From positions 745,001 to 809,000 of the forward strand of contig JADJOE010000001.1 of NCBI GenBank assembly GCA_016713905.1: a stretch of DNA of 64,000 nt, read 5' to 3'. The notes beneath the pieces are model-generated. The model was not told the DNA's origin. It worked only from the letters and a program-made list of their open reading frames with translations, and searched no databases. Made by a program: the position numbers and the translations under genes. Source of the DNA: Candidatus Vicinibacter proximus. GTDB lineage: Bacteria; Bacteroidota; Bacteroidia; Chitinophagales; Saprospiraceae. Position 1 is the first letter of the stretch. The number at the start of each line of letters is the position of its first letter. This document shows positions 18,199 to 26,453 of the stretch, piece by piece.

Positions 18199-18218
18199 GC
18201 AGTTAGTAGGACGGATAC
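17968..18218 (+). mobile_element. IS66-family right end fragment
   Basis: It contains the end of tnpC followed immediately by the 21-base terminal repeat GGCAGTTAGTAGGACGGATAC (18198-18218). Its left boundary abuts the outward-facing left end of the other fragment at 17967/17968 with no spacer. Two IS66 copies, or one rearranged copy, must therefore have recombined here. Confidence 0.75.
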
Positions 18219-18219
18219 C

Positions 18220-18441
18220 TTAATAGATATCGACTGGGTTATCGTCGGTGGTGAATCTGGACACAAAGCAAGACCTATGAAAAAACAATGGGTCGTTGAC
18301 ATTAAAAATCAATGCATCAGTTCCAACACTCCATTCTTCTTTAAACAGTGGGGCGGTAAGAATAAAAAACTTACAGGCAGACTTCTAGACGGCAAAACCT
18401 ATGATCAGATGCCGAACGCTGAATTATTGCAATCTATATAA
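18220..18441 (+). pseudogene. DUF5131 (phage Gp37/Gp68-like) protein, C-terminal fragment
   Basis: Directly after the IS66 end the plus strand reads LIDIDWVIVGGESGHKARPM, then PFFFKQWGGKNKKLTGRLLD and a stop. The WVIVGGESG and FFFKQWGG blocks are hallmarks of DUF5131 (Gp37/Gp68), a radical-SAM-like family usually next to three-Cys-motif partner proteins in mobile elements. About 73 residues remain. The element end replaced the N-terminal part, so this is a relic. Confidence 0.75.
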
Positions 18442-18497
18442 TATTCTAACATTATAAGTTTCCATATTAATTATAGACTCGCTATTTAAATTACAAT

Positions 18498-18836
18498 CTA
18501 ATGATCATAACCTGTTGCTGCCCATTGATAATACGCATAAACAATTGCCACGTAAATGCAAATCATCAAAATATTAAAAATGATTCGAAGTCTAGCATTT
18601 TTCAAACCGAAATATCCTAAAACGATAATTAAATAAAACGATAAATTCTGTAAACCTGCACTTATCAAATAAGCTTTTAGAGATCTTCGATTTACATCAA
18701 CTGAATATTGATTAAAATTATAATCTGTAGGCTTGTACAATGCTTCAAAAAAGTCAATAGTAAAAATTATCGCCACTATAGAAAGTAATAGCAAATTAAA
18801 ATATGTAAAATAAATATTTATAATTATCTTTTTCAT
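18498..18836 (-). CDS. Putative membrane immunity protein (cassette 3)
   Basis: 112 residues from the ATG that shares one base with the toxin stop codon (TGATG). It has about three to four hydrophobic segments (near residues 8-30, 60-78, 82-102) with a polar loop between the first two. The family is not recognised. Position directly after an L,D-transpeptidase-like Rhs toxin and overlap with its stop argue for immunity. An inner-membrane location fits protection of the periplasm. The immunity frame is intact although the toxin upstream carries a stop. Confidence 0.6.
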   Translation of the reverse strand: MKKIIINIYFTYFNLLLLSIVAIIFTIDFFEALYKPTDYNFNQYSVDVNRRSLKAYLISAGLQNLSFYLIIVLGYFGLKNARLRIIFNILMICIYVAIVYAYYQWAATGYDH

Positions 18837-19720
18837 CAAAATCTACTAGGCACTGGTCGTACCATATTGTAATTTACTTTTAACCGTATTTCATTTGAAT
18901 TTCCTTTATTTTGTTCAACCAATGATTTGAAGGCACCAAAGCCAGAACACAAATCAATACACCCAGCACTTCCTGGAGTTGAACCTCCATGAATTGTAAA
19001 TCCACCCCTCGTAACTCCCAAATCAAACGGATTATTTGAAGGACTTACAAATACATTATCAGGGTTAATATCAATTCTACCGTCTCCCCAGGAACTTCTT
19101 CCTCCAGGAAACAATCCTCGTTTACCTAAACCCATTTTACCTAGAAACCCTCCAATTGTCCCTTATAAATTTTCATAAGTTGTCATATTCGGTGCTTCGT
19201 TCATATTCATGGTATAATTTCCAGCTGGTATTGGGCCATTTTCGGGATTCATTTGATTTTGTTTTGAATAATCGAAATTTCCATTACCATCAGGTCTTCC
19301 AGAAACTGCAGGAAATGATTGCATATTGGGAGAAATATTCCCGTCTTTATCTTTATTTTGATAATGATATTTCAAATAATTTCCATCAAAGGAAGCATAA
19401 GATTCACCAATATTTTTATATTTTTTTTTGTCAAACGTGTAACTCTTTTCAGTAGAATTAAACCATTGGATTTTACCATCTTCCCCTTCATAATAATCCT
19501 GCCCATCAGGATCGATAAATTTAATCGGATTATTAGCGGTGTATACGAATGCTGAATAGTCTGGATGTTTTTCTGTCATTGGATCGACACCATACCATAA
19601 CGATATCCTAGGATCATAATACCTCTCCCCAAAATAATAAAGACCTGTCTCCTCATCAACTTCTTTCCCCGTAAACCTATACTTCGTAGAATAGCCTCCA
19701 GCTTTCTGTTCGGCCAGCAA
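18836..19720 (-). pseudogene. Rhs core fragment with L,D-transpeptidase-like toxin, split by one in-frame stop (cassette 3)
   Basis: The first 185 codons hold the Rhs core end (AEQKAGGYSTKYRFTGKE ... FIDPDGQDYYEG) and the start of the toxin (GRPDGNGNFDYSK, GPIPAGNYTM). A TAA at 19165-19163 then interrupts. The same frame continues without any shift as GTIGGFLGKMGLGKRGLFPG, SSWGDGRIDINP and RGGFTIHGGSTPGSAGCIDL. The His and Cys in HGGSTPGSAGC match the active-site pattern of YkuD-like/DUF2778 (Tlde1-type) L,D-transpeptidase effectors. The catalytic half lies behind the stop, so the toxin is inactive unless the stop is suppressed, is a sequence error, or is repaired by recombination. Confidence 0.75.
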
Positions 19721-19866
19721 GTTCCACTTTTAGACTTCATAGTAAGGTAATCTTTATCTTTCAAACTTGGTTTTCTTCAAGCCGATTGCAGGGGCAATCG
19801 GTTCCCTTCTTATCGAGTGATCTTTATCACTCGATTGGCGCAGTAGCGCCACCAGTCGGTCATCAC
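19716..19866 (-). repeat. Triple-hairpin element, type C, copy 3
   Basis: Stem-loops at 19782-19801, 19812-19835 and 19836-19851. Its outer flank CACCGAAAGGCAAATATA matches the uninterrupted Rhs gene exactly, which defines the insertion edge. Confidence 0.8.
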
Positions 19867-19915
19867 CGAAAGGCAAATATAGGATAAATTGATAAGGATT
19901 TCCAGCCTCATCCTT
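19754..19915 (-). pseudogene. Short Rhs core fragment upstream of cassette 3
   Basis: The minus strand reads KDEAGNPYQFILYLPFG, then runs into the hairpin element as DDRLVALLRQSSDKDHS and stops. The Rhs part before KDEAG is missing; sequence above 19915 (to about 20084) has no recognisable content. It shows cassette 3 was cut closer to the toxin than the others. Confidence 0.7.
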
Positions 19916-20084
19916 TAATAAATTGTTTAGGAGAAAACCATTGGAAACACTCAAATCTTCTAATATCCTTTATACTCCATGAAAGATTAATAATAAAATT
20001 CAAGGAATCAATCTAAATTATACATATAAAAATTTGGTCCTCAAAATAGAATTATTGTATTGCAATTAATGATAATTTATTTTT

Positions 20085-20693
20085 TTATTTTAGAATGTTC
20101 GGTATGTTAATTTCACTTTTTATTATTTCTTCAATTTCAAAACTCATATTGATTCTATCTCTTCCAAAATATGTAAAAAGTAACTCGCTATAATAAGAGT
20201 TTAAAAATCGCAAGAATCTTTCATTATATTTTGGATTTATTATATGACTCTTGTATATATTAACATTATTAATAAATCTATCATAAAACATTTTATATTG
20301 TTTGATATCTTTAGTACTATAAATGTAATATGAAATCACATTTAACGCGCACATACATGAATAATCCCAACCATTAACATATTTATCAAAATCGATGTAT
20401 TCCCATATTTTGATCAAATGTTGTTCAATTAAGTCAGAATATTTGATGGCGTCGAAAGTATAACCTAAGTCATTATCATCTAAAGGATAATCTAAAATAG
20501 TGTTAAGTACTTCAGGTTTTTTTTTAAAATAAGATGAACCAAATGAAAGACAAAATATAGTGTCAGAGAAAAATATTTCATGATATCCTGACAAAATATC
20601 AGTAGACAATATTAAAACTTCCTTATCTGAAAGTTCTCGACCTTGATCTCGAACTTCAAAAAATAATTTACGTAGTTCTTCTGCAGTAATCAT
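20085..20693 (-). CDS. Putative cytosolic immunity protein (cassette 4)
   Basis: 202 residues without signal or membrane segments, rich in Tyr, Phe, Asp and Ile. I do not recognise the family. The start ATG overlaps the toxin stop by one base (TAATG), so translation is coupled. This is the usual arrangement for toxin and immunity genes. Its cytosolic nature fits a toxin acting inside the target cell. Nothing else in the sequence shows how it binds the toxin. Confidence 0.6.
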   Translation of the reverse strand: MITAEELRKLFFEVRDQGRELSDKEVLILSTDILSGYHEIFFSDTIFCLSFGSSYFKKKPEVLNTILDYPLDDNDLGYTFDAIKYSDLIEQHLIKIWEYIDFDKYVNGWDYSCMCALNVISYYIYSTKDIKQYKMFYDRFINNVNIYKSHIINPKYNERFLRFLNSYYSELLFTYFGRDRINMSFEIEEIIKSEINIPNILK

Positions 20694-21682
20694 TATTCTA
20701 TTTTTTTAGCAACTTTATCAGCTTCTTTAAGAATAGATTCAAGTTTGTTCACTCTAGTATTTAACAGATCTCTGGTATTGCTTAAGACGTTTATTTGCTC
20801 TTTACTTAAACCACCACCATCAAATGTTTCATTAATTTTGTCAACCGCATTTTTCATACTTTGTATTCCATTTTCAAGCTTTTTAGTATGATCAAACTTT
20901 CCATCAATTGCCTCTTTTTTAATCACATCTAAAGGTATACCTAATTTTTCTTTTATTGACCCTGCTAGTGTTCCAATATCTGTTTCCTTATCAATTGCAT
21001 TAAATGCTCTCTTTAAAGATGAATTTAATGATTGAAATTTTTTATTACCTGCGAATAATTTTTGTGCAGCACTAACACTTCCTAATGCTTTTTTGGAAAG
21101 GTTAGTAAGTCTGTAAACACCAAGAGTAGTGCTTGCTCCAGCGGGCAGAATTGGAACAATTGTTGCAAATGCGTCATAAGCAAGACCTATACCATCTGCA
21201 ACTGCTCCTACAACATTACCAGACGCAATATTTGCACCAAAACTTGCAACACCCATTCCGACATTTATAATGTCCCAAATAGTTTCAGGTGTTATCACTT
21301 GGGGCGCTCTTCCATCTGGATCTACAAACTTAATAGGATTATTAAATGTATAAGTATAAGATGAAAAATTCGGATATTTTTCTGTTCGTGGGTCAACCCC
21401 ATACCACAACGATATCCTCGGATCATAATATCTAGCCCCAAAATAATAGAGTCCAGTCTCCTCATCTACCTCCTTGCCTGTGAATCTATACTTCGTAGAA
21501 TAGCCTCCAGCTTTCTGTTCGGCCATACTTTCACCGAAAGGCAAATATAGTAAAAATTGGTATGGATTTCCAGCTTCATCTGTTAAATATGTACTGGATC
21601 CTATGTGGTCTGGGTGGAAGAAATATGTTACATTATTGGTGTTTATTACATGCCACTTTCGTGGTTCACTCCCTTGAAGCAC
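20693..21682 (-). CDS. Rhs core C-terminal part with helical toxin, Ntox28-like (cassette 4)
   Basis: This is the only cassette without a type C hairpin element, so the core reads straight through: YFFHPDHIGSSTYLTDEAG, QFLLYLPFGESMAEQKAGG, TGKEVDEETGLYYFGARYYD, PIKFVDPDGRAP. Residues about 125-190 are the hydrophobic pretoxin linker (VVGAVADGIGLAYDAFATI). The last about 100 residues are all helical with IDGKFDHTKKLENGIQSM and LNTRVNKLESILKEADK. They resemble polymorphic toxin type 28 (Ntox28), which I give as tentative; the activity is unknown. The start is a GTG within a type B hairpin element, immediately downstream of the frame break, so it may not be a natural start. Confidence 0.65.
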   Translation of the reverse strand: MLQGSEPRKWHVINTNNVTYFFHPDHIGSSTYLTDEAGNPYQFLLYLPFGESMAEQKAGGYSTKYRFTGKEVDEETGLYYFGARYYDPRISLWYGVDPRTEKYPNFSSYTYTFNNPIKFVDPDGRAPQVITPETIWDIINVGMGVASFGANIASGNVVGAVADGIGLAYDAFATIVPILPAGASTTLGVYRLTNLSKKALGSVSAAQKLFAGNKKFQSLNSSLKRAFNAIDKETDIGTLAGSIKEKLGIPLDVIKKEAIDGKFDHTKKLENGIQSMKNAVDKINETFDGGGLSKEQINVLSNTRDLLNTRVNKLESILKEADKVAKKIE

Positions 21683-21728
21683 TGTCGTGCTTCATTCCGA
21701 CAAAATCGTCGGAAATCGGTCGCTCATC
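21650..21728 (-). repeat. Triple-hairpin element, type B, copy 3
   Basis: Stem-loops at 21652-21663, 21675-21692 and 21696-21711, followed by CGGTCGCTCATC. It separates the upstream Rhs frame (ending SASRE, stop) from the downstream frame that encodes YFFHPDHIGSS. Confidence 0.75.
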
Positions 21729-22144
21729 TTCGCAGTCGTCTTCCTCAGGATCAGTATCTTCAATGATTAAGGTATCAAATCCAAATTCCGTTCTGACCAA
21801 TTCCAGATCTTCTGCTTGTCTATCTGGGAGTCCTGCTTTTTCTGATCCAGATAACTCTAGACTATTATCAACACTACTATCTACTGAACCAACTAATTTA
21901 CAAGCTATTCTTTCGGTGCCTGAATAATAATGATTTGTGACCATGTAATGCGGTCCCATAACCATGTAGCCACTGACATATTGAGCATAATTTCCTACAG
22001 TAGCATTGGTTTGGCTTTGTCCATTTAGATTCACTACAGCATAATTACCTAAGCCTTTTAATGTTCTTTCACCGTTCGCATCGTAGATGTAGTGTTGGAA
22101 GCTTCCGGCATTTGATATTTTTATTGCTTTGAGCATATTTGCTT
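21666..22144 (-). pseudogene. Rhs repeat/core fragment upstream of cassette 4
   Basis: The open frame encodes LKAIKISNAGSFQHYIYDAN, GERTLKGLGNYAVVNLNG, YVSGYMVMGPHYMVTNHYY and SGTERIACKLVGSVDSS. A Ser/Asp/Glu-rich linker follows and then the hairpin-derived ERPISDDFVGMKHDSASRE and a stop. It is cut on its 5' side by an IS66 right-end fragment at 22145. The thousands of bases that would encode the Rhs shell are absent, so this is a displaced 3' cassette. Confidence 0.75.
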
Positions 22145-22224
22145 CATCCCATTAATCGAATCGCAGAATTATTGCCTCATAATAGGAAGTCTTTATAAGA
22201 ATAGGCAATTAGTAGGACAGATAC
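22145..22224 (+). mobile_element. IS66-family right-end remnant
   Basis: It encodes the last residues of TnpC (HPINRIAELLPHNRKSL, stop), then GGCAATTAGTAGGACAGATAC (22204-22224). That sequence is two mismatches from the terminal repeat at 18198-18218. The stop of the next gene lies eight bases beyond the IS end, so the element landed just downstream of that gene. Confidence 0.75.
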
Positions 22225-22231
22225 ATTAATT

Positions 22232-25200
22232 CTATCTAACCAGAGTAATATCTCCTCGCGTATTATGCCTAACTCCTTGACCATCTTGCCAAGAAATGAA
22301 ATAAGCATACACTCCAGGAATTGCTGGCTGGCTTCCAATCTTGCCATTCCAGCCTGCTAGAGTAGTTGTTGAGAAGACCATAGCTCCCCATCTATCATAG
22401 ATTGAAATCTGATATATATCAATATCGCTGCTTCCAACGATAGGGATCCATATGTCATTAATATTATCATCATTAGGACTAAATATCGGTGGAAGGTATA
22501 TGTCATTATTAGTTGACTTGATAATTCTAATAATTATTGAATCCAATGTAAGGCAACCATTCTGATCAATAATCTCTAGATAATAAATTGCGTCCTTAGT
22601 TGCAGTTAGTATAGGATTACTACAATCATTACATGAAAGCTCAGTAGATGGATACCATCGATAAATAAGACCTGATTGAGTTATTCCAGCATCTAAAACA
22701 ACTGTAGAACCTATAACCAAATCTAGTTCAGTTGTTAGATTAATATCCACTGTCGGATACCATTTTAACTTGATCAAAACAAGGCTGTCACAATTAAGTG
22801 CCGATGGAATTCTAAATTGTAAGTCTTCAGGATTCTTATACCAGTGCGATTTAACTAAAACGGAATCGCCCTTACAAAAGTCAATTAGCTTGGAAACTGG
22901 TTCTGGAGAAGCATTTAATGAAATAATGATAGTATGCAAAGAATCACAGCCATTCACGGCTTGAAACTTCTTACTCAAGATTACTGAATCATAATAATAT
23001 CGATTATCAATATATATTGAATCTCCTGGACAAATTGAGAAAGTATCAATGGATGAAATTGGAGCTGAAAGAAGATCTATACTTACATAAACAATTGAAT
23101 CACAATTATTGGAACTAGGAAACACTCTTATAATCCGTGCAGAATCATAATAATAAGTTCCATCATAAAAAATAGAATCACCCTTGCATACCTTTAAGCT
23201 TAAGTTAGTTGTATCAGGTAAAGATCTAAAACTTAGACTTACTTGATGAATACTATCACAACCATTCTGGTCGGTTAATAAAAGTTCTATTGTTGTATCC
23301 TTTTTAAACCAATTAGATTGAAATAATATAGAATCACCAAGACAAGAACTCATCTCCTCTAGACTTGAGCTACTTACAGGATAATCTACAATCTCAATGG
23401 ATACCAAAGAATCACATCCATATACTGTAGAAAAGCTATCGACAAGCTTAAGTGGATTAATATAATATTTATCCTTATAGAAGATGCTATCTCCTTTACA
23501 CTTGGATAGTAATAATGAAGAAGAACTGTTAGGATAAAAGCTAACTTGGTGGAGAACTACTGAATCACATCCTTGGAAGCTAGTCCATGTATCCTTGAAC
23601 ATTCGACTGTACGTAATACTTAAAAATCCTTGTGAGGTAGTTAAAAGCAATGTATCTCCTTGACATCTTGAATAATTAATAATAATGGGTGCGATTGCTG
23701 GTAATATATCAATAGTGATGGTACTAATGGAATCACACATAGAGCTCGACATAAGAGTATCTATAAGAACTGTATCACCAGAATACCAATGATCAAGAAT
23801 AAATATTGAATCTCCAAAGCATCTTTGATATGATTGACTTGTTCGCTTAATGTTACTATTAAAACTAATAATAAGTTGCTGAAAAGAATCCAAGCAGCCA
23901 GAGGTAGATTGAAATAGCTGATGTAAAGTATCAGTGAACCAAAACTTTTGATTATTAATAATCGCTGTATCTCCAATACAATAATCAAGGATCACAAGAC
24001 TTGTATCGAATGAATGAGCATCAATTTTATAAGTTACAAGGGAGTCACAGATCAATTTACTAATATAATGAAGTGTAAAGCTAGTATCCTTAGAATACCA
24101 AGTATCATAGATAAAAACAGAGTCAGTAGGGCATAAATTAAAAATAACACTATCAACTGCAACAGGCAATACTCTAATACAAATTTGTATAATGGAATCA
24201 CAGAATCGCGGATAGACAAGTCTCAAATTAATACAAGTATCAGATTGAAGATTAGGCAAAGTAAAGCTATCTGTGTTAATCTTCTGATTATCTAAATACA
24301 CTTCTTTACTTGTAGTGCTGAATTTAAAACTTGCATCAGAACCTTGACAAACCAAGGTATCAATTGTGCTCCAAGATATCTCATTATTGCACTTACATTT
24401 CTCAACTTCAATCTCAATTGTATCTGTCTTGAATCCACACTCTGTAGGATAAGTTGCTGAGATCCTATAATTGCCACTCTTACCAAAATATACATCTATG
24501 GTATCCTCAGCTTGTCGCATTATCTTAGCACCATCGAATACGCTCCATTGCGTCTCAGGATGAGAACAGGGGTCAGTAAGAATATACCTTACCATTGTGT
24601 CTTGACATACGAGGTGCTCACCTTGTATATATACTCTGTATGGGAATTGTAAGCCAGATGCAAATAAGGGAGCACCTAAATCTAACTCATTCATTACATC
24701 AAAATTAAAAAGTTCTAATTCACAATCCATTCCTAGTCTATTAGGCTTTTTAATAATATGTAAATTACCTAAATTAGTTCCATAATTGGTAAGATAGATT
24801 TTTTGATCCTTTCCTAAAATAGGTGAACCTATATTACTTGGTGTTGAAGCTAAGTTTATTAAGCTGCTTCTTATAAAATTCTGATCATACTTGGATACGT
24901 TCATTTGAAATAAATCATATCCTCCGGACTTATTAAATCCTGTAACATAAATTATTTGTTGATTGGGAGACCATTCAATTGAATATAACTCTTCAAATTT
25001 ATCGACTTGGCCTAAAACTTGTAAACCATCGGTTATTATACCACTCGTGGAATTAAACTTATGAATTTCTAATGTTGAATAGAGCTGACTTCCTGATGTA
25101 ACTTCTATTAGAAACTTTCCATCATGGCTTGGTTTAAGCCAACCAAGATTTTCTTGATCATAAAAAGCTAAGTGATTTATATTACCAGAATATGATATAA

Positions 25201-26023
25201 TAGGATTACTGACATTTATGCTGGTATCAGAAAGAATCCATGAATGAAATGCTTCATCGGGTGCTCTTAGTCCTATTATCCACCAATCTCTACCATTACA
25301 ATGTCGAACTCCAGTAACTTTCTCTGAACTTGTCTTGAGTAATAGCTGTCCAAGATTCAAGACTTTACAATGGCCGAGATTAGCCCTAATATCTATTACT
25401 GTGAAAAACAAATCAAACAAAGAATCATTAACAGAACCTGTTGTCTCTTGTGGATGAAAGACATAATAAATAGAGTCATTTCCGGGTTGAGGAAGAATTA
25501 AGAACATTGAGCTACTTGATCCGCTATAATTACGAATATTAGCAATTCTCTCATGAAATTTATTATAAATATAATTTCCATCACTGTATAGTAGTAAGTC
25601 GCCAGACCTATCACATATACTTGATTGTACTTCATAAACATCATCTGCAAATCCAGTAATGACCGTTGGAGTATCATTAATCCACTTTATACCATTCTTG
25701 CCAAGATACCAGACATCAGCTTCATGGCCAGAAAGGCAGTGATCAGGCTTTATTGTATCTTGAATACTAACGGATCGAATATCCATATCTGAAATAATCT
25801 GATTATAAGTTGCATTGTTTCTGCTGTAAAATTGTTTCAGATCTCCTCTAATTGAATCTGATATTTTCAGATTATTCCTACAAATGCGCATTGCCGAACT
25901 TTGAGATTTATTCCATTCATCTATTGAAGTAGAAGAAAGATAATAACCTAATAAAATAATAGCACATACTAGGGAAGTAATTGAATGAGTATGAAATAAA
26001 ATATTTTTATAAAAAATCTTCAT
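22232..26023 (-). CDS. Large secreted protein with nine Cys-rich repeats and T9SS type B (gliding-associated) C-terminal domain
   Basis: 1263 residues. One N-terminal hydrophobic segment (about 13-30) may be a signal anchor. Residues about 80-470 look like a beta-propeller-like region (WYLGKNGIKW, DWWIIGLRAP, GSPILGKDQKIYLTNYG). From about 560 to 1080 come nine modules of about 50 residues, each starting CxGDS or similar (CFGDSIFILD, CKGDSIFYDG, CPGDSIYIDN) and ending CDS. The paired Cys probably form a disulfide within each module. The C-terminus (YLPPIFSPNDDNINDIW ... ISIYDRWGAMVF) is the gliding-motility-associated C-terminal domain that directs T9SS export. It lies inside the repeat-flanked island, head-on to the IS66 remnant. 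Confidence 0.85.
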   Translation of the reverse strand: MKIFYKNILFHTHSITSLVCAIILLGYYLSSTSIDEWNKSQSSAMRICRNNLKISDSIRGDLKQFYSRNNATYNQIISDMDIRSVSIQDTIKPDHCLSGHEADVWYLGKNGIKWINDTPTVITGFADDVYEVQSSICDRSGDLLLYSDGNYIYNKFHERIANIRNYSGSSSSMFLILPQPGNDSIYYVFHPQETTGSVNDSLFDLFFTVIDIRANLGHCKVLNLGQLLLKTSSEKVTGVRHCNGRDWWIIGLRAPDEAFHSWILSDTSINVSNPIISYSGNINHLAFYDQENLGWLKPSHDGKFLIEVTSGSQLYSTLEIHKFNSTSGIITDGLQVLGQVDKFEELYSIEWSPNQQIIYVTGFNKSGGYDLFQMNVSKYDQNFIRSSLINLASTPSNIGSPILGKDQKIYLTNYGTNLGNLHIIKKPNRLGMDCELELFNFDVMNELDLGAPLFASGLQFPYRVYIQGEHLVCQDTMVRYILTDPCSHPETQWSVFDGAKIMRQAEDTIDVYFGKSGNYRISATYPTECGFKTDTIEIEVEKCKCNNEISWSTIDTLVCQGSDASFKFSTTSKEVYLDNQKINTDSFTLPNLQSDTCINLRLVYPRFCDSIIQICIRVLPVAVDSVIFNLCPTDSVFIYDTWYSKDTSFTLHYISKLICDSLVTYKIDAHSFDTSLVILDYCIGDTAIINNQKFWFTDTLHQLFQSTSGCLDSFQQLIISFNSNIKRTSQSYQRCFGDSIFILDHWYSGDTVLIDTLMSSSMCDSISTITIDILPAIAPIIINYSRCQGDTLLLTTSQGFLSITYSRMFKDTWTSFQGCDSVVLHQVSFYPNSSSSLLLSKCKGDSIFYKDKYYINPLKLVDSFSTVYGCDSLVSIEIVDYPVSSSSLEEMSSCLGDSILFQSNWFKKDTTIELLLTDQNGCDSIHQVSLSFRSLPDTTNLSLKVCKGDSIFYDGTYYYDSARIIRVFPSSNNCDSIVYVSIDLLSAPISSIDTFSICPGDSIYIDNRYYYDSVILSKKFQAVNGCDSLHTIIISLNASPEPVSKLIDFCKGDSVLVKSHWYKNPEDLQFRIPSALNCDSLVLIKLKWYPTVDINLTTELDLVIGSTVVLDAGITQSGLIYRWYPSTELSCNDCSNPILTATKDAIYYLEIIDQNGCLTLDSIIIRIIKSTNNDIYLPPIFSPNDDNINDIWIPIVGSSDIDIYQISIYDRWGAMVFSTTTLAGWNGKIGSQPAIPGVYAYFISWQDGQGVRHNTRGDITLVR

Positions 26024-26199
26024 TTCTAAATCAGCTAGGTATCTTCTATAAATCCTTGATTAATAAAATTTTAAATATCTATAAATTAAGATATGATGTA
26101 CTTTTATCATCTTTCCATACCAAATTTAATGCAAGTTATTGATTTGTTTAACCAAAACTTTTATATTTAAGAACCGATTGATGTAATCTGTAATAAAGC
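26024..26199. other. AT-rich spacer
   Basis: Upstream region of the 1263-residue protein gene. No gene, IS end or clear promoter box was recognised. Confidence 0.4.
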
Positions 26200-26289
26200 A
26201 TGACTAAAGAAGGATTTGAGAAATTGCAAGAAGGCTATAGTGATACAAAAAGTTGGAAAGGCTACTTAAAATTAAACACGCAACTATAA
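26200..26289 (+). pseudogene. IS66 TnpA-like N-terminal fragment
   Basis: A 29-codon frame starts MTKEGFEKLQEGYSDTKSW and ends with a stop. The first 13 residues match the TnpA fragment at 17900 except for one change. No terminal repeat is visible upstream. Bases 26290-26453 after it hold nothing recognisable. Confidence 0.6.
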
Positions 26290-26453
26290 GTGCAAAGCAA
26301 TTGATATTGCCAAAACAATCTAGGCCATAAAAATTGCACATCCCGTAACAAAACAAATAACCTGCTCAACAATAATCAAAACAGACGAACAGAAGTACTT
26401 GAACAAATTATCAAATTTTTGAGCCGGGTGTCAGGTCAAGTCGTGGTTATTAC

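Noticed and set aside
18220..18441. Prophage, because DUF5131 is often phage-borne
   Set aside because: Only a 73-residue relic is present and no structural, integrase or lysis phage genes lie near; the endolysin-like domain belongs to an Rhs cassette.
21650..21700. Programmed frameshift at the type B hairpin as the main explanation
   Set aside because: No slippery heptamer is evident, and the sister cassettes carry additional unrelated stops, so decay or silent storage is simpler.
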